Source: Ceratodon purpureus | Lineage: Eukaryota > Streptophyta > Bryopsida > Pseudoditrichales > Ditrichaceae | Direction of reading: 5' to 3' | Length of the DNA stretch: 64,000 nucleotides | NCBI GenBank assembly: GCA_014871385.1 | Contig: CM026426.1 | Location: 51,177,238-51,241,237, forward strand | In this document: positions 45,679 through 57,839 of the stretch, piece by piece | Position numbering within the stretch: position 1 is the stretch's first letter | Layout of the letters: each line of letters starts with the position of its first letter | The notes under the pieces: model-generated | Told to the model about the DNA's origin: nothing | The model's database searches: none | The model's input: the letters and a program-made list of their open reading frames with translations, nothing else | Translations under genes and position numbers: made by a program

Positions 45679-46782
45679 TGGCGACCATGCTTTAGTTCGT
45701 ACCATGTGATTTCCTGCTTGTTGTAGGCTGTTCCACACACTAGAGAGGTCTTGAAGTACACAAATCAGGACTGCAGAGGTGCAGCAGTGACTGTCAAGAG
45801 TCTTTAAAGGTGGTGAGCTGCTGTAAGCGTAATTCCGAGGTGCTCAACAGATGCCGGCAGAGTGTGGGAGTCACTGCAGTGTTAGAATCGGCCAGCTGAG
45901 TGCTGTCCAGCCACTGGCAGGATCCCAAGACTTCTGAAGTGAGGAAAAAATGTTGCAGTAGAAAGGGCAATGGCGGCAAAGAGTTTTGAGGTGTTTTCAA
46001 AGGTGGAAACATTAATGCTGCAACGGTTGCACTCCAGTACGTGTCCAGGGAGCAGTAGTAGCAGAGGCGGCTCTCTTGCAGGCTGGTGGACGCAGGTGCT
46101 GTGAGGAGGTGGAGGGCCAGATTTGCCTTGGCATCAATCCTTGTGAACTGAATGCAGTTCAAGAGCGAAAGAGGGGATAGGGCTGCTACAGGTCAGATTT
46201 GTATTCCCACAGTAAAAAAGGACAAAAGGTAAGTAACCCGAAATTTTAAGAATTCAAATTTCAAATCTCAGATCCAAAAATTTAGGATCTTAAAAATTTG
46301 AATTTTGAATTTTGAATTTTGAGGTTGGCACAGGTCAGAACAGACTGGTAATTTGGGTTATTGATTGCATTTGGGCAAGTTTTGGGTGATGTTTGTTTCA
46401 AATATTGTCAAAACTGTAATCAACACTTCAACCATGGGACATGATTTTCTAAAGGTCACTATAGTGTGTAAAAGGGTATAGGAACAAGTTAGGGGCGATT
46501 TTGCAGCACTGCCTTGGTTTGTTCCTATTTGCTAAAAAAAAAAAAAAAAAAAAAGTGTCTGTAAACACTAATTAGGCCACACAGCCGATTGTAGGGTCGA
46601 TGAGTGCTATAGTGGCAGGGACTATAAAAATGTAAGGGAAGGAGGCAAGTATTGGTAGTTGAATGATTGGAGGAGGCCAAGCAGAGCCGACCGCAGCAGA
46701 CATGAAGTAGCAGATGCCAAGACTAGGAAGAATACACAGTCGACTGAACGCAGCCAATTGACAGTATCAGCCGTTCACACCC
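45679..46782 (+). other. Element C leader with primer-binding-site candidate
   Basis: Starts with TGGCGACCATGC, which has the TGG expected opposite a tRNA CCA end; the tRNA is not identified. The stretch holds the AAATTTGAA-like words shared with the leader of A, and a 21-base poly-A at 46534-46554. No gene. Confidence 0.5.
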
Positions 46783-48997
46783 ATGGAGGAAGGTGACTCG
46801 AATGATCTGCAAGCTGAGAGACAAGCCATGGAGAGGTACAAACTATGGCTGCAACATGATGAGAAGACAATAGAGCCGACGTCACTTGAGGTACGCAGCC
46901 GACTTAGCTCGTAGGGCAGTGCAGCTATGTAGGAGGGTGAACTCGTTGACATGGAGGTTGAAGATGACATTTCACCATCAATTGGGAGGACACAGGAGAG
47001 CCGATTTGAAGAGGGAAGGCAATTCAAAAAAGGAAATAGAGTAATAGTCATTCTGATCAAGCCAACATTCCCTGGAGATATCAGGACAGGAGAAGGACTA
47101 CGTCATTCAAGGGGGACTTCTCCCCTGCAGTGGACAACTACAATACATTATGCAAGGAGAGACATCAGATACAAGAGGTTTTTGCGGAGCCGACATAAAA
47201 GCGGAACCGACCTGGCTACGCAGCCATCTGCCAAAAACTATTGAGACTGTGCCAGCCGTATTTCAGAACTTTAGGCAGAAGTTGGAAGAAACCAAGAGTC
47301 GATCAGCTCAAGAGCATGGGCAAGTGAACCACCAAGATACTAAACCTGGCAAGAATGTTCACTTCTTAGATGAATTTCGACTGCAGTCGGGATGGGAGCA
47401 AGAAGAAGAGGACCAATGGGCACTAGAGGCCTTTGCGGCGAACTTACTGGCCAAGAAGGAAAGGGCCAGGCAACACCAAGTAAGTCAAAACCAAGGCACG
47501 CCGGACCCAGGAAAGTACCTCATGCAGCTAGAGGCTTTGCAACAAGGTGCACCATCGGGAGTGGCATCACTGCACCACTGGCATACAGAGCCAGAGTGGC
47601 CAGCGAAGAATCCAATACCACAGGTGGCCGACTTTGACCGCCGTGTTGAAGAAGCAATGTAGAGATTGGCAGCACAGGAGTTGGCAGCACAGCAGTCGGC
47701 AGCGCAGCACTTTGCAGCACAGCAGTTGGCTACCTTGCAGAGAGAACAAGAACGGCTCAAACGGGAGTAGCATGAGCATACACGAATCGAGGATTTGCGG
47801 AAGGAGCAACAAAGGAGGCAGGAGTCTGAGCGTCTTGGAGAGATACCAACAAGGCCCCCTAATTTATCTACTTTTCATTTAGAATCAACTGTGGGCAGGA
47901 GCGTTTCAAGTCCATTGCTTGCAAAGCCGACCTTGACACCACATAAGTTTTCTGGATATTTGGGCAGCCCAACAGGTAATGTGCACGACGCGCGACAGCC
48001 GACTCAGTCAGTATGGTATCCTGGGCAATCAGCACAGCCAGCTGTTGGAGACTCAATACCTGGTCCAATTGATGTAGCCCGGTCATTGGATGCTTGGCCT
48101 ACTCCAGCACCTCCGGGCTATAGTTTTGGTGATTTCGCGCAAGCCGACCAGACAGTGTCGACTGCCACTAAGATACAGACGACTTATCCGGCCACTTCGG
48201 CAAGATATCCCCTTGAAGTACCCGTAGTGCCCACAGCCAACAATAAGTTTTGTCCTCCACTACCACCAGTCAGTGCAGAGCGGAAGCAATTACCGTACCG
48301 GGCATATAAGGAGGAAACTGACCCTGATGCTCACCTGAGGCATTTTGACAAGTGTGTTTGGTACAATGGAGAGACAGATGAGATTGTGATCATCCTCGTG
48401 TTTGGAACAACCCTTGTTGATAAGGCCCAGAGCTGATTTGATAATTGGCTGGATCATCACCCCAATTGTACGTGGGAGGAGGCAAAGGAGGCATTTAAGA
48501 TGTGATTCAGAGAGCAAGATTCTGATGAACAAGTGTACATGACTCTAAGGACCTTCAAACAAGGTGAGGGGGAGAAGGTTCAAGACTATTATGAGAGGTT
48601 TACAAAACCGATCAAGTGTTTGCAAACAGATGTTGGAGAAGGCTTCAAGCTGACCTACTTCAGGGCAGGCCTGCTGGACTACCTGAAGGTCACCACAAGC
48701 GCCCATACAGCCAACACTCTGACTGATTTGCAGGAGGTAGTTCGGCATTGTGAAACCAACTGCATCAATGCCTTAGGGGAGGAATTGTACTTTCAAGCCC
48801 GGTATACAGAGCCGACTACTGGACAGCCGACTACCTTACCAGCTCGGGCGGAGGGAGCAGACTCACATAGTGGGAGGTATTGCACAGTGTGCAAGAAATA
48901 CGGCCATGACGATGCTTACTGTTTTTTCAACCCAGCCAACCCGAAGAATAGACTTCCACGACCTGAAGGTCCACCGATTGTGGGGTCGACGAAGTAA
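46783..48997 (+). pseudogene. gag: Element C gag
   Basis: Begins ATGGAGGAAGGTGAC, equal to the gag start of A (MEEGD-ND--AERQ-ME). Order: charged N-terminus (46783-47240), Gln/Ala/Glu-rich helical part (47150-47790), Pro/Ala/Thr-rich middle (47795-48260) and gag core (48290-48997), ending in the zinc knuckle CTVCKKYGHDDAYC. In-frame stops are at about 46914, 46931, 47660, 47768, 48434 and 48503, so no functional protein is made. Gag-like packaging signals for help by a complete relative could still have mobilised it. Confidence 0.8.
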
Positions 48998-49116
48998 CTG
49001 CTCAGCAACACGGCAGCAACTCTAGCCGACCTGTTAACAGCTGACCTCGAGGATACCAGCATGATGGCTATGGCCATATCGATACTTGCTTTATTTGCAA
49101 CGAGACCGACCATCAA

Positions 49117-50163
49117 ATGCCCAACTGTCCTTACAAGTTGAGGTTTGAGCAGTTTGTGGTATCTAGAAAACTTGGTAGTAATACTGTGGGTGTCAATAAT
49201 GTGGAACTGCAGGAGCTGGAAGTGGAGGAGCTGGAACTACAAGAGCCATCTGAGGTGGCAGTTTCTCTAACCAGAGCAGCAAGACTGGAGGTTGGCCTTC
49301 TGTTGGAAAACAAAGAGGCACATGAAGAGCTTGAAGGGGCCACAACAGCCAACTTGGATGCCAACGCACCTACGGCACCAACTTTGGATGGTGACTGGAT
49401 TGGATTTATTAACCCTGATTGTCTATAGGATATCCCAAAGAAGGCGCCTCATACAAATATGGAGAGTCTTCTCGGAACCCAGCTAGAAGCTTTGGTGCAG
49501 GAGATTAGCCGCCAAATCCTAGAGACCCCCATTACAGTATCGTTAGGACAACTGTTGGCAGTGGCCCCTACTCTCACAGAGTACTTGAAGAGTCAAGTGT
49601 TCCGAGCACGTGCGTGCGAGCCGACTACGTCTGTAGACTCGATTGAGCCGCCTGTACGAGCCGACCATACCAAGCCGACCGTGAAACAGGGTTCACTTGA
49701 GTTGATTCCAAGGGTCTCCAATGATCCAAGGATACAATCTATGGTAATTGTTGGAGCAATGAATATTGATCTTGGTCTCCCTGTGATTTCTGTACAGGTA
49801 GAGGATTCGACCTTTAAGAACGTACTTCAGGAAGAGGGCTCTACAGTCAGCTTGATTACAAAAGAGGAGAAGGTGACGGTACCAGCGTTACAGGAGGCCA
49901 TTGGATTCAAGCAGCGGCTGCTATTTGTCAACACTGCATTGAAGGAGACAATCTTGGCAGCAGAGCAGAGAGCAGTACGGCAGGAGGATTTTCAATGCCC
50001 AACTGTTTTAGACAGTGAGGTCTCATTTGGAGGAGGAAGCTCCCTAGGTGGCTTCTTCGAGCCAACTCCTTTACAGAGCCAACCGCCACAGCCTTCTTTA
50101 GAGGGCTCTCAGGATGATTATCAGGGCGCCACTCCAGCTTTTAAGAAGCTGACTTTTACATAG
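49117..50163 (+). pseudogene. Element C protease remnant fused to ORF3 remnant
   Basis: After gag comes the linker (49117-49428) and a frame from 49459 to 50163. Its first part aligns with the protease of B, but the catalytic D-G-G-S reads E-E-G-S. Immediately afterwards the frame continues as VPALQEAIGFKQRLLFV, the ORF3 motif of B at about 12550. Everything between (RT, RNase H, integrase and the first part of ORF3) is deleted, while the frame stays open across the junction at about 49875. The end is Pro/Gln/Ser-rich. Confidence 0.75.
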
Positions 50164-50440
50164 CCGACTTCTATCGAGCCGACTGTTTCAAACTTAAGCT
50201 CCACCAATGGGCCCAAGGAAGAGCGACACCACCAACGAACGACTTCACGGAAGCAATTAGCATCACTGCTAGTTAGGCAGGGGTTCCATGTGTTTGATAC
50301 CAAGGATTAGTTTTCTTCTCCACCATTTACTAGTGTAGTCAGTTTTTTTTACTCCGAGCGGCTTAGCCTTCTTTCCATCTACCACCCTCTCTTTTGATCT
50401 CCATGCGTTCTGAGGGCAGAACTACCGGAAAAGGGGATAA

Positions 50441-50625
50441 TGTTAACCGGAGATCCAACCGGTCTCTCCCTTTAACCGCATCCAGTCCCCTCTTAGTTTC
50501 ATCCAGGAAGTTTCCCAACATTCATCTAGTTCCTGCGAATGAACTCTGTCACTCGGCTAGATGAACTTTGTCGGAGTCGACTGGATGAACTCTGTCGAAG
50601 CCGACTGGATGATTTTGTCTATCCA
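50441..50625 (+). repeat. 3' LTR of C, truncated
   Basis: Starts TGTTAACCGGAGATCC after the polypurine tract (50427-50440). It contains three tandem units of about 24 bp around GATGAACTCTGTCG with GCCGAC or GTCGAC. Similarity to the 5' LTR stops near 50625, so the last about 250 bp are lost. It is the best available empty-site reference for the X insertion. Confidence 0.8.
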
Positions 50626-51403
50626 TAAGCCTCCAGTATATAAGACATTCTGTTTGGCATGTGATGATAGTATTGTATAACTTTCCTGCCTATCTACTGA
50701 CGACGAGGTTTTTTATTAGTTTGAGTATGATAATCCTAGAGCCTACATCTCCTAATAAAGAAATCATTGACATATACTTGCAGCCTCTTGTGCACAAGTT
50801 GAAAAAGCTATGGGTGGAAGTAAGGAGAAAGTTCGTATGCGAGCCGAGAGCAGAGAATGGAGAGCACAGAATTGACAATTAGCAAAATTTTCAAAAGTAA
50901 AGTAGACCCTACAATCGTGGAAAAATACTAAAAAAAGGCATGATTTTGTTACTTTTTTTAGGGTTTAGAGTATAATACCAAGGAACTCATGGTTATCTCT
51001 GGTAAGAATTTCTTTAGTTTGTTTTCTGAGGTACAAATTAGGGTTGATGTCATGATGACGTCATGCATACAATCCTTTAGTTTTGGTCCCTTATCGGATC
51101 TAGATACGAGTATTCCAGCATCATGTTCTTAGATCACAGCAATAAATTTTGAATAGATAATATAGATAATTCTAAGAAGAAAAAAAATGCGGAAGAAGCA
51201 AAAATAAATGGTCTTAAAACTTCGTGGAATAATTCAGAGTTCGTGTACAATATTGGAGCTGCTGAAACCAAGATGTATACCAAGTCAGAGTGCTTGTCTT
51301 GGTCAAATAATTCTCTGTCTTTAGAGAAGACTAGCGCTACCTTAAGTGTCAAGCAACGATCTATACTAACCTTAGCAGACATCTTTGACGTTGTATTAGC
51401 TCA
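50626..51403. other. A/T-rich stretch without supported gene
   Basis: Sequence right of the broken LTR. Short ORFs on both strands without motifs. No RNA gene seen. Confidence 0.4.
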
Positions 51404-52790
51404 ATGATTTTTGTAGAACTTAACCTTGTACTTGCTAGGGAGTTGTTTGAAGGTATGGGCGATTTATTTGAGGTCGTTGCCTGTGAAACGATTTTACGGG
51501 ATTTGCTTAAGCGGATGGCGGATGGGCCTAACCCCTGGAATAATATAGGTAGTAGTGCAACGCAGGGTTGGACTCCTCCGACGGTAATCACGTTTGAAGA
51601 CGGCGTGAACGCTCGTGCTGTGTCGAAGAGGTGGAAGCGTGAGATTGACAGCAGTCTTGAATACGCATGCCTTCGGGTAGCGAGGTGTGATTACTTTTTG
51701 TACGAGGGTCGCCATTGGAGTCCGAAGGACGATTAAGAAGTTAATCGGTTCAACATCAACTGGAGTGTTTTTAGGAGTTCTTGAAAACTTGCAAATCCAG
51801 TTTACAACGAGAGGTTAGAGACAACGTCCCTTGGAGAACTTAGTTGCATTGAGGTAGATCAGTTGAGGGCATTGCTATGGGCCAATGGGAATCAGGTCTG
51901 GGGGAGAGCACAATAAAGTGGACCACAAAGTGCAAAATGTGACCACTAACAAGTGAATATGAAGTGTGCTGTTTTTTAAGGCTCAAAGCTGATTTTGAGG
52001 ATTTTGGTGTAGTTTTTGAGCATTTTAGTCACTTTTTTAAGGTGTCATGAGGTATCCTACACACACCTTCATAAAAAGAACATCTTGAATTGAAACTAAA
52101 TTTGACCACTACTTCTAAATCATGAAAATGAACTTTTCCAAAGTCTTGATTTCTTCATTTGGGGCCCTCTATTGTCTTTAGATGATGTTTTTTTCAATTT
52201 AAAAAACAATGTTTAGTGAAAAAAAAGTGACAAAAAGTATCGCAGAAAATACCCTCTTAAAAAGCATCCTTGCGATACTTTTGGAACCCTAAATCAATCA
52301 ATGAGTATATGAATTGACTATTTTAGAATACCTCTTAAACATACGGAGGGCCCCGCAAAATTAAAAGTGATTTCGGACAAAACCCTAAACCGTTTTGTTC
52401 ACTTTTCCAAATGAGGCCATTCACTTTGCCCGAGTTCGACGTCTCCGTTTTCCATTGTAAACTCAATGTCTTCTCCCGCAACTTTGAGAAGTTGAAGAAG
52501 ATCAAGTCTACTTTCTGTATCCCAAACTTAATCTTGCATCGACATAACATAGATCCCACTTTCTCTAGTGTTATCGGAAGGGGCTGAAATTGGAGAAAAG
52601 ATAAGCACATTTTTTGGTTCACTTTATTATGCTTCGCCCCATCTTGGATGTGCCGGAAGGAGAGAAAATTTCTCCGAGTGATGGTATCTGGATTTCTCCC
52701 AAGAATAGGTATTATGGCTATGGAAGTGTGAGATGTTCAATGACAGAGAAAGTAATTACCGCATTATATATATTTTGAGCATAACAGTTG
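51404..52790 (+). pseudogene. Unidentified gene remnant interrupted by MITE 1 copy 2
   Basis: 51404-51736 encodes 110 residues (LARELFEGMGDLFEVVACE and RAVSKRWKREIDSSL). Further coding-like sequence follows at 51835-51899 (LRALLWANGNQV) and, beyond the MITE, at 52641-52780 (LDVPEGEKISPSDGIWISP). The last two join smoothly if the MITE is removed, suggesting it landed in an exon. The family is not recognised and the gene is broken by stops between the pieces. Confidence 0.35.
51902..52640. mobile_element. MITE family 1, copy 2
   Basis: Aligns along its length with 23161-23898: same start GGGAGAGCACAATAAAGTGG, shared internal words (GAATATGAAGTGTGCTG), and an end with 'ttcactttattatgcttcg'. The target duplication is degraded; flanks 'ggtctgg' and 'atcttgg' could be diverged copies of one 8-bp site. 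Confidence 0.8.
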
Positions 52791-53367
52791 TAACATTTCA
52801 TTGTTCATGTTACATTTTGAGCATTACAATTGTGACATTTCATCCTTTACATACACGAATACGAACTGGAAATGAGAATCATAACTACTTTAGGGTGTTT
52901 GCAATAGAGTAGACGAAGGATTATGCAATCAACTCCAATTAAATCAAATCAAATCAGATGAAAACAATGATAGAATGAAGCCTCCTTCAAACTCACAACA
53001 TGCTACAATCGCTACTTCCACTCTCAGAACCAGATGACTCTGAAACTCCTTCTACACCCTCTGCATGGACGAATACTAGGACCCTGGGATCAAAAGTAGT
53101 TGGCCGACTAGGAACATATGTAAGGGCTCCGGATTGAAACGCTTGTGCTAAGCCCTGTGCATAGTCCGGAAGTATATAAGGCTGAATCGGACTGGAATGA
53201 AGACGCCACGATGGAATGGACACGAGTATTGGCCTTTGCGGCGGTGTTACCGCAACTACTCTGCAAGAGATTAATCAATAGTGGTAAGAATAAGTGGGTG
53301 AAGATGGAATCAATAAAGAAGCAAAGAGAACTAGCCCTGAAGTTAGAGAATGTAAAGTTGAACTTAC

Positions 53368-54350
53368 AATACTTATCTTGTCTTGCTCTCTTTGGAGGTG
53401 CTTCTTGAACTGCTGCCGGTCTATGATGTTTAGGAGGGCCCATGGCGGTTGACGTAGCCATATACGGTTTGAGAAGGGCGTTGAATATGGCTTCGTCCTC
53501 CTCACAAGCTATAATATGACGACCAATACTCTGGCAAGCTGTGATGGAGGCACCTGAAACACGTAGCACAAGAAAGAAGTGAGTCCCTGTGGAGAAAATC
53601 AGAAACGAATGGAAATGCAAAAACTGTTAATGAAGGATGTCATGTTCCTGCCTTCCACTCAAAGACTATGTCACCGGGCTTGGACATCTCCTCAATTATG
53701 CCCTGCATCATCTTAGGGGCTTTCTCCCTTGGCCCTATCCACGGCACCTCCCCATTCATATCCTGCGATTCTACATCGGTGAAGTTGAGAATGGCATCAC
53801 TCTCGGTAATGTGGAGGTCGTTGTATACGACATAAGATTTCTTCGTTTGAAAAGAGAACTTGGATGGGCGATGGCCACCACGAATGAAGACGCGCACACA
53901 GAACTGAAGAGACTGCGAGACACCAAAATATGTGAGTATAATTAATAAGAAAGTTTAGTAGAATGCAAAGACAAGGAATGATTATGATGTACATACCAAG
54001 GAGCTGGGAATCGTAGGGTGAGCCAAGCCTAGTGCATTGAAGCCCCACCAGTCTCGGTGCTGAACAAAGTCATTAATCTTAGCCTTTTCAGAAATATTCG
54101 CAGCAAGGTCTTGGTCGTTGTTGTGGATTATGCAAAGAGCACCATCATACTGCAAGTAATGTCTTGCAAATTCGAAGAGGTCCTCCAAGTACTCCTTATC
54201 ACGTTTGTTCCAAGGTGGAGTGACGTAGGGGGGATTGGATATTGTAGGGACCGGAAGATTCTCAAGAATGTCAGCAATGATCAAGTCAAATCCCAAGTGA
54301 TTCTGCTCTTTGCATCTTGGCGGAACTTGGTTCTCGCGGCATGCTCCAAA
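53368..54350 (-). other. Exons with N4/N6 methyltransferase-like domain
   Basis: 54350-53997 encodes FDLIIADIL, then NPPYVTPPW (catalytic DPPY-type motif, about 54224-54235), then LFEFARHYLQYDGALCIIH. 53912-53648 encodes WIGPREKAPKM and PGDIVFEWKAG. 53563-53368 continues GASITACQSIGRHIIACEED. The order, catalytic motif first and SAM-binding G-loop plus acidic strand end last, is that of beta-class DNA methyltransferases (N6_N4_Mtase family). The G-loop is atypical: FEWKAGAS in place of D-x-F-x-G-x-G, so activity is uncertain even in an intact relative. Confidence 0.6.
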
Positions 54351-56386
54351 CTTGAGTAAACAAGAAAACAGAGTTAGACATTATAAGATTTACAGTAATG
54401 TACGTATCAAAGGGAAAGCACTAAACAACGGATCATACCTTTCGAGTGATGTCTAGAGCCTTGTTCCATCCGTGATCGCCACCCACGTCAGAGAGCTCCT
54501 TGTGCCGAAGCAGAACTAAATCCATAGAGGAGTTGATGACATTAACTTGTGTGGAATGCAGAGTTTCAGCGGACGAGGTAGTCTGCGGAAATTGCTTGGC
54601 CTTCCTCTGCTCAAGGAGACTTCTGGTGATCTCGGAAGCACTGATCGAGGAAGGAGCCGGCGAAGAAGTTGAAGAAGGCTTTGTAACGACAATACCTGGA
54701 GAAGTCTGTGGTGCCTTTTGCCCGGGCGCGGAAGACTCCGCACCGGTTTGCTGTGATGCCTCTGATTAAGAACGTAGTGATTTAAGTCGCCGCCCTCTCC
54801 TTTTCTTCAGTGGAGGAGCAGATGATTGATCCTGCTGTCCTTCGTGATCGTCTGCACCATCCACCGAGTCTTCCACCACCACCTCACCCCCATCGTGTAG
54901 TATCTTGACGTCCACCTCCGAGTCAATAGTGAAACCACTTGAACAATCAAGATACCAGCATCCAGCATCCAGGTGAGTAGCTTTGTACCTTATCATCTGC
55001 TGGGGAGAATAGATACAGTGGTCCGAGCTTCTCTGCGTCCAAGCACTGAAGTACTTGGGGAGCTGCTGGACCGTGATGGCCCCCTTCAATAGAAGCTCTC
55101 GTTTGAAGTACCTAAGGGAAGACATTTAGAAGGTTAGTATCAGTAATAAATGGAGGCAAAATTATAAAATGCAAATGCGATTAAGTTAGGTAACGTACCG
55201 GTAAGTAACACGCTTGACAACCTGAGCGGTTCCAGGGAATTTAGCAAAGTTGGCCTTCTTGTCGGAGGGCTTCTCAGCCTTCTTTCCAATGAACGTAGGG
55301 AAGGCCTTGTCCCACAACAGAATACGTGAACTTTTGACAAAATCGCCCGGCTGTTGGACATCAGGAAATGCCCTCCAATTGATATCGAGGTTTTCCGCCT
55401 TGAATATGTCCTCGACTTTGTTGATGACGGCTTCCTCCAACTGTAACACAGAATTCATATCAGTAGCGACGAGAAAGAAATCGGTGAGATAATATAGGAA
55501 CAAGGAATTGGAAAGGTTTCTTATGAAACTATACCCCAGCCCAAAATGAAGCCCTGTTCAACCAGGGGTCAAATTCGGTATCCTTGAATTCAGGTGGTAG
55601 AAATCTGTAAGACATTTGGGAACTCAGAGATGAGTTCCACCACCTCAACCAACGAGCCTTGTATTTGGCCTCAACGGCCGCTGGAACAATCTTCTAAAGT
55701 TTATCCAGTGACATCTCAGGTTTAGAGTTGTCATTGAAATGGCGATTGATCTGCAAGAAATACCGAAGTTTTAAAAAGTATTAATATAGAAATTGTTGTA
55801 GTGATACAAAATAAAGAACTAAACAATAGTGAGGGAGTCACCTCATTGAGCAAGTCGTCACCATTCCTCGGATTTGCAATGGCCAAGTACTTGATAAAGT
55901 CCTTCTTCTTGATGGTTTCGACCATTCTATCTGATGCCTCATTCATGACATCCCAAACCGCAGTCGCAGACTGCTCATTTTTAGGTGTCTTGTTGAGGTA
56001 GGCCCTAGCTGCTTCATCCAAGGCCACTGCGATTTCCCGCTGTAGAAAGATAATTAAACCTTAGAAAATTCCAAAAATATCAAAGAATAATGAGCAAAGA
56101 GAGAGAGGAGTTAAAACTTACTCGGTACAGAAATGCGATGAAAACTTTAGTTGTCAAGGGAAACCACGAGGGATTAGGTGGCTTGTTCTTCAAACATGCA
56201 TAGAATTCTTCAAATTCCTCCAGCTTCATCATTCCGAATTAGCGGATTCGAAACAATTTTGCAAGGAGATTACTCTTCACGTGGTCATTTTCAATCGACC
56301 TGAATAATAAAAAATACGTAAGATGAATAATACAGATTAGATAGGCTTACAAATGAAAAAAATGGAAACAAAACACAAATACATAC

Positions 56387-56970
56387 CAGTTGATGTCATG
56401 CATTGCGTGAAGAAGATTGCCAATATGGCCGCGGGGGTCTAGTACAATGCAGTGCACAGATATGTGCCATGATGGGTTGTCTGCATGGTGCTTGTTTATA
56501 TGACGAAGCCATGCTGAGAGGCGATGGTTACCTTCCCAGACAAAAAACATCTTGCCCAAGAATTGCGTCCACTCCTTGTCTCCTTGAATCTCATATTCAA
56601 AAGCATCATTCGCGTCCCTCCCTAATGGACTCCAATCGGCCATGACCTCATCCGTAACATCTCTTGTCTGCTCTTCGTTGTTGTATATAGAGATGTACAT
56701 GACGCGGTCTCCATCTCTATATCCCTTTACGAAGTCCCGCTCCAAATGATGTACCCCCATTTCACCCACTGGTCTAACCTTGGCCATTGAGATCATCCTG
56801 CACAGTGGCACCAACAATATCGACTTCTGCGATGGTTTGATCCTGAGGCTGTTGATGACGGCTATAAAGTCCACCTTGTATTGTTTTTGATGCTGCAATT
56901 CCCCTTCTATAGCACTCTTCAAGTCTTTCGGACAAGATAGTTTTGCCAACACCTCTTGTGTTTGCGTAAC
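56387..56970 (-). other. Exon with ParB/sulfiredoxin-like domain
   Basis: Acceptor TTGGCAG, donor GTATGT. The segment VRPVGEMGVHHLERDFVKGY resembles the first box of ParB-type domains. FVWEGNHRLSAW carries the G-x-H-R box at about 56522-56533 that binds nucleotide phosphates in ParB and sulfiredoxin families. The segment after it (HISVHCIVLD, then HAMHDIN) completes a strand-helix pattern. Assignment rests on motif and spacing only. Confidence 0.5.
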
Positions 56971-57307
56971 CTGCCAAAAGATGTGCAAATTAACAGAAGA
57001 ATCACTTTCAACGAAAGTCATACAAAGAAGACAAGTATATAAAAGAGAATAACAACATAATTTTATACTGTTAACTCTTTTGTAACAACTCAATTATCAT
57101 CTGAGTTTGCAGGAACTATCTACGTGATTGACGGCTATAGTACTCCTTAGACTGTCTACAGTTCCAGTGACGGCGCCTCCTCCAAAATCGCCTAGTTTGT
57201 TGGACAGGGCACGGCAAAATTGCCGGAAGGGCGAAGACCACATGGGCCGGCCTCCTCACTGTAATAGGCAAGGAAGGAAAGGGTGGAGACATAGGCAGTG
57301 AGCCCTG

Positions 57308-57391
57308 TGGAGGACAAGTGGGCATGTAGTCCGAGGAGGTAGGCTCATACACTGGGGATGTAGGCATGTACACTGGAGAGGTAGGCATGTA
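57308..57391 (-). other. Four RNA polymerase II CTD-like heptads
   Basis: 84 nt encode four consecutive heptads: YMPTSPV twice, then two degenerate ones starting YEP and YMP. The pattern Y-x-P-T-S-P-x follows the YSPTSPS repeat of the largest Pol II subunit, with Ser2 replaced. It lies in the third exon of the methyltransferase-like gene, before the ParB-like domain. Confidence 0.75.
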
Positions 57392-57839
57392 CTGTGGAGA
57401 GTGGACCTCGAAAGGACCACTTTCCACACCCACAGGGTTTGCTACATCACAGGTACAATAGTGCTAATCAAATGAATCCGAAAGATCGAAAACATTGATC
57501 ACAGAAATGGGGGAAGTGGCGGACATCTCAGGAGCATTGGATGACACTTAGAGTAGAAGAAATGAAGTGAGAATTAAATTCTACTTTCATAAGAGTAGTA
57601 AACAATGAATAATATAGGCCGCACCCAACTTCATAAATCTGTGAAATTCATGGTCATTGTCAAACTAATGAAATACCTTGGTCTCTGCTAGCGTCGGGTC
57701 TTGAGGTTCGCTCTTCAAATTATCTTCATCGGATTCCTAATTCATAAAAAAAGTAATGACTATTAGAAAAAACAGCAACCATCAAGACTTAAGTTTCACT
57801 TATTCCAATTTTATATATAGCAAATAGAACCATCACAAG

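Larger units (their letters stand above)
32113..50625 (+). mobile_element. LTR retrotransposon C (gag-only derivative), split by X
   Basis: Same family as A and B. The 5' LTR is in two pieces (32113-32231 and 45363-45677) around element X; joined they make about 434 bp, close to the 423 bp of B. Then follow a primer-binding-site candidate, leader, gag, a damaged protease start and part of ORF3, the polypurine tract (50427-50440) and a truncated 3' LTR (50441 to about 50625). RT, RNase H and integrase are missing, so C is non-autonomous. Confidence 0.85.

Noticed and set aside
56774..56977. Alternative frame with GVGKT (P-loop-like) over the ParB-like exon
   Set aside because: Short, stops after 67 codons, and does not fit the phase of neighbouring exons. 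The other frame continues through the exon and across the next junction.
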